Below are positions 1 through 10,010 of a stretch of DNA of 64,000 nucleotides, piece by piece. The DNA lies in the NCBI GenBank assembly GCA_039105265.1, contig JAPFFF010000010.1:3162001-3226000 (forward strand). Reading direction: 5' to 3'. A program made the translations under genes and the position numbers. Every line of letters starts with the position of its first letter. The stretch's first letter is position 1. The notes beneath the pieces were generated by a model. It saw only the letters and a list, made by a program, of their open reading frames with translations. It did not search any database and was not told the DNA's origin. Source of the stretch: Tritrichomonas musculus (Eukaryota; Parabasalia; Tritrichomonadida; Tritrichomonadidae).

Positions 1-601
1 TTTTGATTTCTAATGTCTTTGCTGTTGATATCGATACTTTTTTGATTTAATAGTAATTCAACAATATCTGTATAGACTTCATATGCAGCAATCATCAGAG
101 CCGTCCAATTAAAAACTTGAGTTAAATTCCATAAATCATTCAAATACTTAATTCTATAAAAAAAAAATTAGATTTGAATATAATGAATACTTTATGATTT
201 CAAATGTCCTTGCTGTTGATATCAATACCTTCTTGACTTAATAATAATTTAACAATATCTGTATGTCCTTCATATGCAGCAATTATCAAAGCGGTTTGAT
301 TAAATTTTCTAGTTAAATTCCATAAATCATTCAAATATTCAATTCTATAAAAAATAGTTTTGAATATAATGAATTCTTTATGATTTTAAATGTTTTTGCT
401 GTTGACGTCAATTCTTTCTTGACTTAATAATAATTTAACAATATCTGTATGACCTTCATATGTAGCAAACATCAATGCTGTACAATTTAAACTCTCGATT
501 TGAATATCATAAATCATTCAAATATTTCAATATAAACAAAAAGTAAGATTCGAATTTCAAAAACATTTTTGATCTCAAATGATATTCAAAACATTAAAAT
601 T
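1..601 (-). pseudogene. Ankyrin-repeat modules of a DUF3447-type gene, interrupted (continues past left edge)
   Basis: Three ankyrin modules can be read on the minus strand, at about 371-500, 181-310 and 1-111. Each contains a clear ankyrin core such as TALIIAAYEGHTDIVKLLL followed by SQEGIDINSK. The modules form an imperfect tandem DNA repeat with a period of about 186-191 bp. Between modules lie AT-rich linkers; two of the three linkers leading into these modules begin with an in-frame stop directly after the DINSK(D/N)I motif, and the linker from the upstream N-terminal part does the same after NAKI. The second half of each later linker reads in frame again into the next module. The modules follow the N-terminal part at 602-1753 on the same strand, so they are its C-terminal continuation. 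Either the gene is decayed, or the linkers are removed or tolerated in some way not visible here. Confidence 0.75.
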
Positions 602-1753
602 TTAAATTTTTGCATTTACATCAATGATTCCTTCTTCTAAATAAATTTTGACAAGTTCGTAATAATCAAATTTGCAAAAATAAAAAAACAAGTTTTTACA
701 TTTCATATTTTCTGGGAAAAATGAATAATTATAATACTTAATTGCATATTGATAAAGTTTGTCATAATATTCGTTTTCAATGTCATTTGGCAAATTTTTT
801 TCTTTGATTAAATAGTCGATGATGTATTTTGAAACATCATTGTGATGACATTTAATCGATTCTTCGAGAATTCTATTATAATAATAATCTAGTGGAACTT
901 GATTGTCTTCAAGATACTTGATCAGTTCTGCATTTTTACTATGAATTGCATAGATCCACATATCTGATGTCAATTCAGCTTTCCCATTAATTCTCATGTA
1001 CCTGAAGATGTCATTTGATCCGTAAAATGACGCGTATTCAATTAATTTTACATTTGACTCATTATTCAAAAGTTGATTTGTTTCAAATATTGATTTTTCA
1101 ATGCAATTTTCAAGTGAAATATTATTTCTGTTAACATAAGCACCAAATTCTTTCACTTGATTCGTTCGAATCAATTCACATAAATAGCTGTCATTTTCTC
1201 CTTTTCTCCTTTTTTCATAAAAATCTTCTGGAACTTCTTTCTTGATTTTTTAAATAAATTCAATTTTATTTAAATTTGAATTTTTATTTCTATATTTTTG
1301 AAGGAACTCGTCGGTTAAAAACGGTTTGATTTCTGGTGCAAAATATTCACAATATTGGCTTCTCAAATATTCATTACTTGTAATTCGTGAAACAATGCAT
1401 TCATCAATTCTCATTATTTTTTCTTCAATAAGAAATAGAAGGATTCGCTTGTTGTCATTGAAAACTTCGAAAATTTCTGAATTTGTAAAATATTTGCAGA
1501 TTTTTTCTTTGAAATACACTAAAATTTGCATTATTTTATTAATAAAATTGTGAATACGTTGATGATTGTTTCCAATGACATTTATTAGTCGCAATATTGA
1601 CTTGATTTCTTGTTTGCCTTCATTTATTTGAAAATCAGTAATCATCTTAACAAAATTTTCATAATTTTCTTCTGCGTTCAATTCATCTTCGAGAAAGTCA
1701 AGAAGAACACTCTGAACCTTTTTCATTTTCTCTTTCAATTCTTCAATACTCAT
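602..1753 (-). pseudogene. DUF3447 / ankyrin family protein, N-terminal part with one in-frame stop
   Basis: The reading starts best at the ATG at 1753 (MSIEELKEKMKK), which fits trichomonad DUF3447 proteins; an upstream ATG at 1792 adds 13 atypical residues. The first 167 codons carry the family N-terminus, with NHQRIHNFINKI, NDNKRILLFLIEEKI and FAPEIKPFL. A TAA at 1252-1250 then interrupts the frame. The same frame resumes directly with EVPEDFYEKRRKGENDSYLC and continues through IEYASFYGSNDIFRYMR, DMWIYAIHSKNAELIKYLE and ESIKCHHNDVSKYIIDYL to a stop at 602. There is no frameshift, so one nonsense codon separates two well-preserved halves. The family is a large trichomonad-specific expansion of unknown function, probably protein-binding through ankyrin repeats. 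The gene is probably a recent pseudogene; read-through cannot be excluded. Confidence 0.75.
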
Positions 1754-1792
1754 TAAAATCTTTTTTTTTTGAAAATTTTTTAGACATACCAT

Positions 1793-2195
1793 ATGAAAAA
1801 AAATTTTTTTTGAATGGATAAAATGAGTTTTTCATTCAAATTTAATCAACATAAATCTCCAAATCAAATTAGAAAATCCTTCCAATATTTTAATATGTTA
1901 TTATATATAATGTGTTCTATTTATAAATATGGTTTGTTTCGATTATTACTGTTTTTTAAATACTTTTGACACTTTACATCCGATCGCAGTACTGTTATAC
2001 AAATTTTTCAATATTATAAGGTTTCACATTTCTTCCAATATTTTTTCAAGAAATTTTAATCATATATTATCAACAAATTATTTTCCATGCTTTTCAATGT
2101 TTTTTTTTTTTTTGATTAATTATCACAAAGAAGGCTCATCATTATAATGATCTGTAAGCCAAAAATAATCTTGCAATCATTAACAAAACGGTTAT
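1793..2195. other. AT-rich intergenic DNA
   Basis: I see no supported gene here. A short plus-strand open frame at 1929-2147 is low-complexity (rich in F, Y, I and N) and has no family features. TCA-type initiator look-alikes for the minus-strand DUF3447 gene occur at 1826-1824 and 1796-1794, which would give 5' leaders of about 71 and 41 nt; neither is convincing alone. Confidence 0.5.
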
Positions 2196-2671
2196 GGAGA
2201 TCAAATACAAAGTAATACTGCAAATGCTATTGTTTACCTTGAAGAAGCCATTCAACAAGCAAATGATGTTTTATCAATGTACAATTTAGCAAGCATTTAT
2301 ATCTATGATGAATCTTATTAAAACCAAATTGATGAAGCAATTAAATTGCTATTTAAATCATTTGATCCATTTCTTTATTCGCGTATCTTATTATGCTTGG
2401 CATTAATCAAAAAATGGATCAAATTAGAGAACTCGACAATAAAAAATCAAAAGCTTCATCTTCAATATATAGCGCTTTGTATTTATTACAATCAAATGCT
2501 ATTTTCACATTTCTTTATGAGACATATCGAGATAAATTTTTTCTATATAATCATTTAAGGCAATTTGTTTCATTTTCTGAATTTCAGAAACAAAAGAAAA
2601 TTAATATGAATCATAAAAATATCCCAAATATCAACTCAGCGTTTTATGAAGGATTTAGAATAGAAATATAA
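2196..2671 (+). pseudogene. Sel1-like repeat protein, C-terminal relic
   Basis: From GGA at 2196 the frame reads a Sel1/TPR-like helical repeat: YLEEAIQQANDVLSMYNLAS, then IYIYDES and, after a TAA at 2319-2321, NQIDEAIKLLFKS. Around 2395-2410 the coding signal moves to another frame, which contains FLYETYRDKFFLYNH and ends in NINSAFYEGFRIEI with a stop at 2671. As I recall, Tritrichomonas Sel1-repeat and kinase-Sel1 proteins end in a similar EFYEGF-type motif, so this is most likely the C-terminal end of such a gene. The upstream kinase or further Sel1 repeats are absent. With one stop and one frameshift in about 475 bp, it is a pseudogene fragment. Confidence 0.6.
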
Positions 2672-3643
2672 AAAATCAGAGCCAAATTGTATTTTTCAAT
2701 AACTGTCTAATGAAAATCATTCAAATTTTTTTTTTAAATTATAAGAAATGATATTATATTTCCATCTTTCATCAGACAATTTTGCAACGAGATTTGACTC
2801 AATTTAAAAACAGTTCACAATTGTTTTCAATAATAGAATAAATAAAGGTCAAAATTTGATATTGGATATTCATAATAGCTTTATCGATGCTTATATTTAT
2901 TTCACATTTAATTGAGCTATTTCTTAGCATTTCATTGTCTTCTTTCATTAAATGAAGTTCATTTGACATTTTATAAATCAAAATTGGAAAATTTCCAACA
3001 TTCGAAAAACAAAACTTTTCAAAGAAAAAGAAAACTACGACTACTTGCAAATTGTTGTAATACTAATGTAAAGCATGATTATTCATATGACAGTTATCAA
3101 TTTGCAGATATCTTGACATCTGTAGTATTGTTCTGTTCTTGAATATTTCAATATCAAATTTAATAAATTTCTTTTGTCTTTTGATACATGACATATCATT
3201 CCCATTACTTTCTATCAATCAAGGAAAATGCTGATAATACTTTAAATTTGATATTTAAGATCTCAGTTTTGACTCAAATTTACATGATTAAAGAAATATC
3301 GGTATATACATGCAATTTTGGAAATTTTGGGACGAAAAAATCTCTCAAATGATCGTTTCCTGTCCAAATCATCCAAAATAAAACATTCATTTTTTCTCTT
3401 TTTTATATCGAGATAAAAAAAAAGCTTATTATTTGTTTTTTTATCAAAAGCTTATTGGTAGCCTAAAGAATCTGTAGCAAATTACATTTTCTGCAGATGA
3501 AAGTTTCAATTTATTCCAAATAAACTAAAATAGAAATTAAAATTTTTTCGCATTTTATTTAAACTCTTTAATACTTATTGATTCTTTTTAAAAGGCAATT
3601 CAAAAAGTTGTATCTATTGTTTAAATGTATATGTATAATCTTT
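2672..3643. other. AT-rich intergenic DNA
   Basis: I see nothing that supports a gene or a defined repeat. Short open frames at 2799-3050 (-) and 2912-3142 (+) overlap each other and have no recognisable family features. Confidence 0.5.
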
Positions 3644-4399
3644 TTATCTTCTATGCCTTATGATATGCCCAAGTGCAATTGATGCAATTACAGAAAATCC
3701 AGCAATCGTAAATTCTTTGAACTTTTCAATTTTTGGCGAATTAGTATAAATTTCATTAAAAACAGGTAGAAAACCATAATGATCCTGGGCATGTGTAATT
3801 GCATCAGAACGATTTTCAGAAGACAATTTAGTACCATCTAAAGAAGGCAACAAAGAAAACAACTTAATATCGACATTTTCTCTATAAAGATGCTGTTTTG
3901 TAACGAAATCATATCCCAAATTATGATTATTTAAAACGCGTTCTTTATGAATAAAAATAGCATAAAGAGTTTTAAATGGTAAATCATACATTTCTTTTCT
4001 ATAATGTTCTAAATAATAATCCAAATGTCTAGCTATTTCTTTAATTGCGTCAAATAGCTCTTGTTGATTTCCACTTGTGGATCTTGAAGTATGCATATTG
4101 TCCCAATAATCATACTCTGGATTGAAAAAAAAAGCTGTATTGTCATTTGAAAGTTCATGATGTAATCTTCTAAAATCATGAATATTTTCCATAGTTATTT
4201 CTGGTCTATAATTTTCAATTGTTAAATAATTAAAATATTCATGAAATGTATCTATTGGAACATTTGCTTGAATATTATATCTCATTTCTCTTAGCAGTTG
4301 ATCGCCAATGTTTGTTTTAAATTTATTTAAAATATCCATAGATGGAGGGATATTGAATACTTGACCATTTAAACACAAAGAATGGCCTGAAAGAGCCAT
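3644..4399 (-). CDS. BTB/POZ-like protein with C-terminal transmembrane segment
   Basis: This 251-residue intact frame starts at the ATG at 4399. Residues about 6-85 resemble a BTB/POZ fold as found in many trichomonad proteins: a short strand (SLCLNGQVFNIP), then NVPIDTFHEYFNYLTIENYR, then ENIHDFRRLHHELSN. BTB domains usually mediate dimerisation or adaptor binding. The middle (about 100-225) is unrecognised. Residues about 229-246 (FTIAGFSVIASIALGHII) form a hydrophobic helix followed by the short basic tail RHRR, which suggests a tail-anchored protein facing the cytosol. The stop reads TAAA, matching the trichomonad stop/poly(A) signal. A good initiator lies just upstream. The BTB assignment rests on pattern similarity and is tentative; the gene call itself is firm. 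Confidence 0.8.
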   Translation of the reverse strand: MALSGHSLCLNGQVFNIPPSMDILNKFKTNIGDQLLREMRYNIQANVPIDTFHEYFNYLTIENYRPEITMENIHDFRRLHHELSNDNTAFFFNPEYDYWDNMHTSRSTSGNQQELFDAIKEIARHLDYYLEHYRKEMYDLPFKTLYAIFIHKERVLNNHNLGYDFVTKQHLYRENVDIKLFSLLPSLDGTKLSSENRSDAITHAQDHYGFLPVFNEIYTNSPKIEKFKEFTIAGFSVIASIALGHIIRHRR

Positions 4400-4415
4400 C
4401 CTGAAAATATAATAA

Positions 4416-4423
4416 TGAGATGA
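4416..4423 (-). promoter_or_regulatory. Trichomonad initiator (Inr) of the BTB-like gene
   Basis: On the minus strand the sequence TTTTCATCTCATTATTAT precedes the ATG at 4399. It holds two overlapping TCA(+1)YT-type initiators, with candidate +1 adenines at 4421 and 4416, 22 and 17 nt before the start codon. In T. vaginalis the Inr usually lies within about 20 nt of the ATG, so the position fits. Confidence 0.6.
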
Positions 4424-5339
4424 AAATAATAAAGTTTTGAAATAAAAACAACAAAAAAGAAAATTCTTTAATATATGAATGATGCAATTAAAAGATATGT
4501 CAAAATTTAAAAATAAAATACAAAAATATATTTATTTATTAATAAATTTTTTTTTTATTATCATTTTGAATCAATATATTCTTATTCTTATTTTTAACGT
4601 TCATTCTGTATATGACATAAAATCTAAAAAAGTGTGCCATGGCACATAAAAACAGAATGCTTTTTAACGTATCTCGATTTTCCATATCAATAATTGACCT
4701 ATTTTTCTGATATCGATTTCAAATCCAAAATTTTTACTCTGATATCAATAATGATAATGATTAAACATAAAAGATTGATTATCAATATTGAAAATTTTTT
4801 AACGTATCAAAAATTTTTAACTCAATACTTCACATATATCCGTTATAAAATTTAATTTAAGTTAGAATATATATATTTTATGCCATTAAAATTCTATTTT
4901 TAATGATTTTTATAGGAAATGTTTTCGATTAATCAAGATTCAATATCAAAAGAATAAATTTTTTGTATCACATTTCCATTTTCTAATTTGTTGATTAAGC
5001 TGATCTCCCTTAAATAAGTGATTTTTTGAAAAAAAGTGGTTAACTAATTAGATATTATCCTTTTAAATTGAATGAAACGTGAAAATTAAAAAACTTAGTT
5101 TATTCAAATATTAATAAAACATTTTAAGAGGTACCTCAAACGAATGAAACTTTTTTTTGTCTACAAAAAATTGTTTTATATATAAGATACAAAATTAATA
5201 TCTGGTTCTTTTTTAATTTTATTGTCACAAAAAAATTGAAAGGATTGGCTCACCTATTTTCAAATCATTTTTTGGTAAAATTGCACTTTTTGGAAAATTT
5301 GCACTTTTTATTAACTGAATTTAAATAGCACAAAATAAA
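4424..5339. other. AT-rich intergenic DNA between divergent genes, with one strong palindrome
   Basis: No gene is seen. A perfect 14-bp palindrome (TGTGCCATGGCACA) lies at 4633-4646, flanked by the complementary octamers CATTCTGT and ACAGAATG, so the segment around 4604-4660 could form a larger hairpin. Just before the ankyrin gene, GCACTTTTT occurs twice (about 5283-5291 and 5301-5309). Confidence 0.5.
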
Positions 5340-5346
5340 TCATTTT
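5340..5346 (+). promoter_or_regulatory. Trichomonad initiator (Inr) of the plus-strand ankyrin gene
   Basis: TCATTTTATTTAATGG spans the start codon region. The TCA at 5340-5342 followed by TTTT fits the initiator consensus and places +1 (5342) ten nucleotides before the ATG at 5352. The promoter core therefore survives although the gene body is broken. Confidence 0.6.
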
Positions 5347-5351
5347 ATTTA

Positions 5352-6155
5352 ATGGATTCACTTACACTCATTAAGAAATATGTTGAAGAAAACAAAAAAA
5401 TGCAAGAAAGTTTACTCGATTTCTTAGAATCAGACGAAAATTGTTTTGAAAATTTAAAAAACTTTATTGAGGAAGAAAAAATCAGAGAAAACAAAGAAAA
5501 ATTTGTGATTTTCATTAATATATTATCAAAAATATCAGTTAATCACAACCGTTCATATGATTTCATCAACAAAATCGAACAAATTTTTACATACTATCAA
5601 ATTGATATCAAAAATTTTTTTTCAAATAATGAAATTTATCAAACTTTCCAAGATGACAAACGAATTCTTCTTTTCCTTTTTGATCAAAAAGGAAAGAACG
5701 AACAAATGAACAGAACAATGACATGTTATGTAAAATCATTCGTCAAGATTCAGTTAAAGAATTCAGTATATTTGTCAACCAAAATAAAATTCCACTTTCA
5801 TATGAAATGAGTCCAATATATTACGAAACAAATTCATTTTTAAGAAATAAAAAATTGTCGATGATTGAATATGCTGCATTTCAAGGATCATTTGACATTT
5901 TCAAACATTTGATGACATTAAATGCTACCATAAATCCATCTATTTTATTGTATGCAATTCATTCCAACAACAACGAATTTGTTGATTTTCTTTTACAAAA
6001 TGTTTTACAAATAGATGAAGAGATATCAAATTTGTGTCTTTTAGAATCAATCAAATGTCATCATATCCAAATAATGGAATTCTTCAAAGAATTTCATTTT
6101 AAAGATGATGGCAAAATTAATCTTCCAAAACAATGTTTTAAAAATTTTAATTATA
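5352..6155 (+). pseudogene. DUF3447 / ankyrin family protein, N-terminal half (broken)
   Basis: The frame starts at the ATG at 5352 (MDSLTLIKKYVEENKKM) and follows the DUF3447 N-terminus (NHNRSYDFINKIEQIF, DDKRILLFLFDQK). Near 5690 the coding signal changes frame. It resumes with NNDMLCKIIRQDSVKEF and runs through YETNSFL, MIEYAAFQGSFDIFKHLM, LLYAIHSNNNEFVDFLL and ESIKCHHIQIMEFF. Compared with the minus-strand paralogue at 602-1753, the stretch holding FAPEIKPFL and its surroundings (roughly 40-50 codons) is missing at the frame change, so a deletion with a frameshift is likely. The reading then runs into the inverted-repeat transposon at 6156. It is a relic of a normal member of this trichomonad family. 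Confidence 0.8.
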
Positions 6156-7760
6156 GGGGGTCAACCGTAAAATTTTTGTCAAAATTTTAAAGCAAACTTA
6201 AAATTTGAGAATTTTTGTATAATAAATATAGAATTATATAGCTCATTGAATATACTATTTATTAAAAATATTTTTTCCTAATTTTATCTATAGGGCCAAA
6301 AAAGGCAAAGCATTAGAGTTGTAATGACCTGTGATTTGAAAATTGTGTTATTTCTTAAAAATTTTCAGTAAAATCATTAAGATAATTAATAAAAGACTTT
6401 GTTCTGCCAATGAAATGATTAAAAAACAAGTTTAAATGTGACAATTTTATAATTCTACCCTTTAATTTCATAAAATGTTATATGATAGTTATTTTCCAAT
6501 TATTATATGAAATTGATGCAATTGCAATAAAAATATTAAAAAACAAGAGAATAAATGGATCAAAAATCTATTTTATGACAGAATGAAATATATATCAATA
6601 ATTATATAATTATGATATTTAAATAATTTAAATTGAGATTCAAAAATTAATTTTAACTTGATAACCTAAGCAAACAAATATTTTAATAATAACTTTCTTG
6701 AATAAACTCAAAATATTAATCAATTTGATTCAAAAAATCATAAAAGCCACTTTTTTGTAAAATGGTGAATTATGGTTAATTTTTTATATAAATTTTCGAA
6801 AAGTTGTTGCCTTTTGTGGACCTATAGATGAAATTTAATAAAAAATATTTTAAAATAAACTATATAAAGTAAGGAACAGGGTTGTGTATCGATCCTCTCC
6901 GGTAGCGGTTATTTTCCCGGTAAAATATCGATATTACCGGCTCTAACCGCCGGTAACGGTATTTATCGATAAAAAACCGAAGTATCGATACAAAAGTGGA
7001 AAATTTATATCGAATGTCAGGTTTTTTGTCGGTATTTTTTTAACAAAAAATGTATCGGATTCATTTAAAGATGATTAAAGAAATTTATAAGGTTCTAATG
7101 AATATTGTTAATTCTCTTTAATTACATATTTTACAACAAATAATCATCATAATAATTGAATAATCAATGGTTTCTGAAATATCGTAAGTTTTATCATCTT
7201 TATGTCAATTTCTATTTGTAGATAAATATAACATTCCAGAACTATCGAATTAACTATTAATATGAGAAAGTACATAATATATATAAATTTTATTGTTTTT
7301 AATGATAATAATGATATCGAAAATTTGGATTGTTTAATGAAAATGAATATGACGAGATTTCTGAAGAAGAAAGACAATAATATACTTTTTATAGGCTAGT
7401 AATTATATTTATATTTAAAATATTTATTTAAAATTAAATAATCAAATGTTTTAATATTTTTATTCATTATTTATTAATAAAATTTATATATTAAAATACC
7501 GTATCGATACTGATAAAAAGTATTATAAAGTACTTTTTTAATAACCGCTGATACTCTAAAAATACCGAAGCACTTTTGTATCGATACTAAAAAATACCGA
7601 GCAAAAAAGTATCGATATTTACCGAATACCGATACTTCTTCGGTAACCGGTACTTAGTCGTATCGATAAACAACGCTGGTAAGGAATATATTTCCATCAT
7701 TTATTTATAATTATCTTTAAAAAATATTTTTTTGACACATTTTCGGCGGTTGACCCCCCT
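6156..7760. mobile_element. Inverted-repeat DNA transposon (non-autonomous, TA target duplication), split by a nested hAT element
   Basis: The left end GGGGGTCAACCG (from 6156) and the right end CGGTTGACCCCCC (to 7760) are inverted repeats, each bordered by TA (6154-6155 and 7761-7762). Inner arms also match: ATCTATAGGGCCAAAAAAGG near 6290-6310 pairs with the complement of the stretch around 6807-6830, so the inverted arms reach about 150 bp. Without the nested element (6869-7686) the element is about 795 bp. No transposase frame is seen. TA duplication and GG-start termini point to a Tc1/mariner-like MITE, but the superfamily is not certain. It interrupts the ankyrin coding sequence, which resumes at 7763. 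Confidence 0.8.
6877..7678. mobile_element. Non-autonomous hAT-type element (MITE), 802 bp
   Basis: The termini CAGGGTTGTGTATCGAT and the complement CAGCGTTGTTTATCGAT form imperfect inverted repeats of about 17 bp. An exact 8-bp duplication, GTAAGGAA, flanks them at 6869-6876 and 7679-7686. CA-start termini with an 8-bp duplication are the hAT signature. Both subterminal regions carry four copies each of ATCGAT, plus ACCGGT-like motifs; such clusters are typical binding sites for hAT transposases. The interior is AT-rich; the only open frame (7147-7377, minus) is short, hydrophobic and unlike a transposase. It lies within the TA-flanked transposon and is therefore younger than it. Confidence 0.9.
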
Positions 7761-7762
7761 AT

Positions 7763-9743
7763 TTTTAATTTTATTCTTTTAAATGATTTAATGAGAGAAA
7801 TGAAAAGTCTTGACCATATATTCTCATTTTTCAAGAAAGGCCGTGTTGAATTATTATTAAACTTATGCGATTATAAATTATTTACAATTGTCAAAATTCT
7901 GTTAAACAACCAAACAATCATTGATATAAATGAAAATGTTAAACATATTTCATAATATTCTCTTTCCAATAAGATTTTAGACCAATTTTTTCAATCGAGA
8001 AAAAATTTTATTATAATAATTTGAGAATACATTATTATTTTACGCTATACAACATAATTTACCGGAAATTGTTTCTCTTTTATTAAAATATCCAAATATT
8101 AGACCAAATGAAAAAAATAAGAACTTCCCCTTGGATATTTTCTTTATTATAATTAATGGAATAATATTCTAATATTTTCGAAAAACTCCATTACATATTG
8201 CAGCATTATCCGATAATGTAGACATCTGCCGTTTATTAATTGAAAATCAAAATGTTGATATTAATGCACTAAATATTTAAATATGTTTTTTTTAACACTG
8301 TTAATTGTTAATTTATTTTAATTCCATTTTAAAATTTCATATTTTCATTGGGGAATTCTTTTTCTTTTATATTAAATGCTTTTCAATTTGTTTTAATGAA
8401 ACAGCATTGAGCATTGCAGTTTTACATGAAAATATCGATATCATTAAACTTTTATTGAGCAGACAAGATATAGATATCAACATCAAAACAGTTATTTGTT
8501 TATATTTAAAATAACATTTAAAACAATTACTTTGCTTTAATTTGGTTTCAACAAACCTTTTTTAATCATGATGGCATTCAATTATAATTTTAATTTCGTT
8601 TAAATAATAAATTTTGAATAATGAATATATTCAATTATAAATTAAATGTTTTTTATTTAGTGTTTTTATGTAATTTCAATAAATTTTTTTTAAATGAAAC
8701 TCCACTTCATATTGCAATTTCAAGAAAAAACAAACAAATTTGTGAATTACTAATAAATCATCCAAAAGATTCAATTTATAAAACATTAGAAAACACAATG
8801 AAATAACATTTCCCCACAATTCATGTAGCTGCATTTGCTGGTAGTTTTGAAGTTTTTAACTACTTGTTACAAATAGATGAATCTTTAATCAATAGTAGAG
8901 TTGAAGATGAAAACCATATTTCATTTTTATATATTTATAATATTTTAAACTTTTCTTTTTAAATCCAGTTCATCAAATATTTCATTCAGCAATTCGTGGT
9001 GGAAATATTAAAATTGTAGAGAAACTTTTTGACATGGGTTTGGATCCAACATAAACGATGATCCTGTACATGCAGCCATTCAATCAAGTAATATTGATAT
9101 CCTCAAATTAATGATTAAAAAAGGAATGTCTTGTAAATCTCTTAATAATAGAAGTCCGTTATTTGAGTCAATTATAAACAGAAATATTGAAGCAGTTAAA
9201 TTCTTTGTTGAAATAGGTGAAATAGACAAAGCAAAAGATTTTTATTTTGCTTGTAGTCACGCTAGTTATTTTGATAAATTAGAATTATTATTGGATCATA
9301 TTTCTGATGAAGAATTATATTCACAAGTTGATGGTTCTTATGCCGTTCATTGGATTTGTGAATCAGGTAATCTCAAAATTATCGAAGCGGCATTAAACAG
9401 AGGAATAAATGTGAATCTTCTAAATAAATATGGACGTACTGGATTACATAACCTAAATGTGCATACCTCTGAAACTGATAGGATCAGAATATTTGAACTT
9501 TTTGTTCAACATGGATTTGATATCAATATTAAGTGCGTAGATCAAAATGGGAAAGAAGTTAACTCTCTTCTTGGTCAAATTATATTAGATATAAGTCTTA
9601 GACCAAAGGAAATTGAATGGCTTTTAAAGCATGGTGCTAGAACTGATGTAAAAATTCAAAATAAGAATTTTACAATACTTGAATACGTCAATAGACATCG
9701 AAATAGGGAACTCAAACAAATTTTCCATAAATATAACACATAA
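7763..9743 (+). pseudogene. Ankyrin-repeat half of the plus-strand DUF3447 gene (broken)
   Basis: After the transposon, coding sequence resumes with LMREMKSLDHIFSFFKKG, LLNLCDYKLFTIVKILL and DINEN. A series of ankyrin modules follows: LLFYAIQHNLPEIVSLLLKY, TPLHIAALSDNVDICRLLI (about 8190), ETALSIAVLHENIDIIKLLL (about 8395), ETPLHIAISRKNKQICELLI (about 8695), IHVAAFAGSFEVFNYLL (about 8823) and FHSAIRGGNIKIVEKLFDMG (about 8980). The modules are separated by AT-rich linkers with stops. A frameshift lies near 9050. The final stretch, open to 9743, holds PVHAAIQSSNIDILKLMIKK, SYAVHWICESGNLKIIEAAL and a C-terminal cap. Function of the family is unknown. Confidence 0.8.
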
Positions 9744-9975
9744 TTAATCAATCAATTCTCTTTTAATAAAATAAAAATACCCAGCATTATATATTTCATA
9801 TATTGATTTTCTTCCACTTTCATTTTTTATTATTATTATTTAATTTTTTTTTCAGGAGCATCTGAAACAATGTGGAGTATCATTATGTACCACATTTATT
9901 TAAAACAAAAATTGAAATCATTCAAAAAGTGGGATTCTTTTTTGAAAAGCTTTGTCTTGTCAGGTTTAAGAACAG

Positions 9976-10010
<35 letters not shown>

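Noticed and set aside
2799-3142. Overlapping short open frames on both strands
   Set aside because: No family features, and composition like the surrounding intergenic DNA.
7147-7377. Possible transposase fragment in the hAT element
   Set aside because: The 76-codon frame is hydrophobic and low-complexity, with no hAT dimerisation motif.
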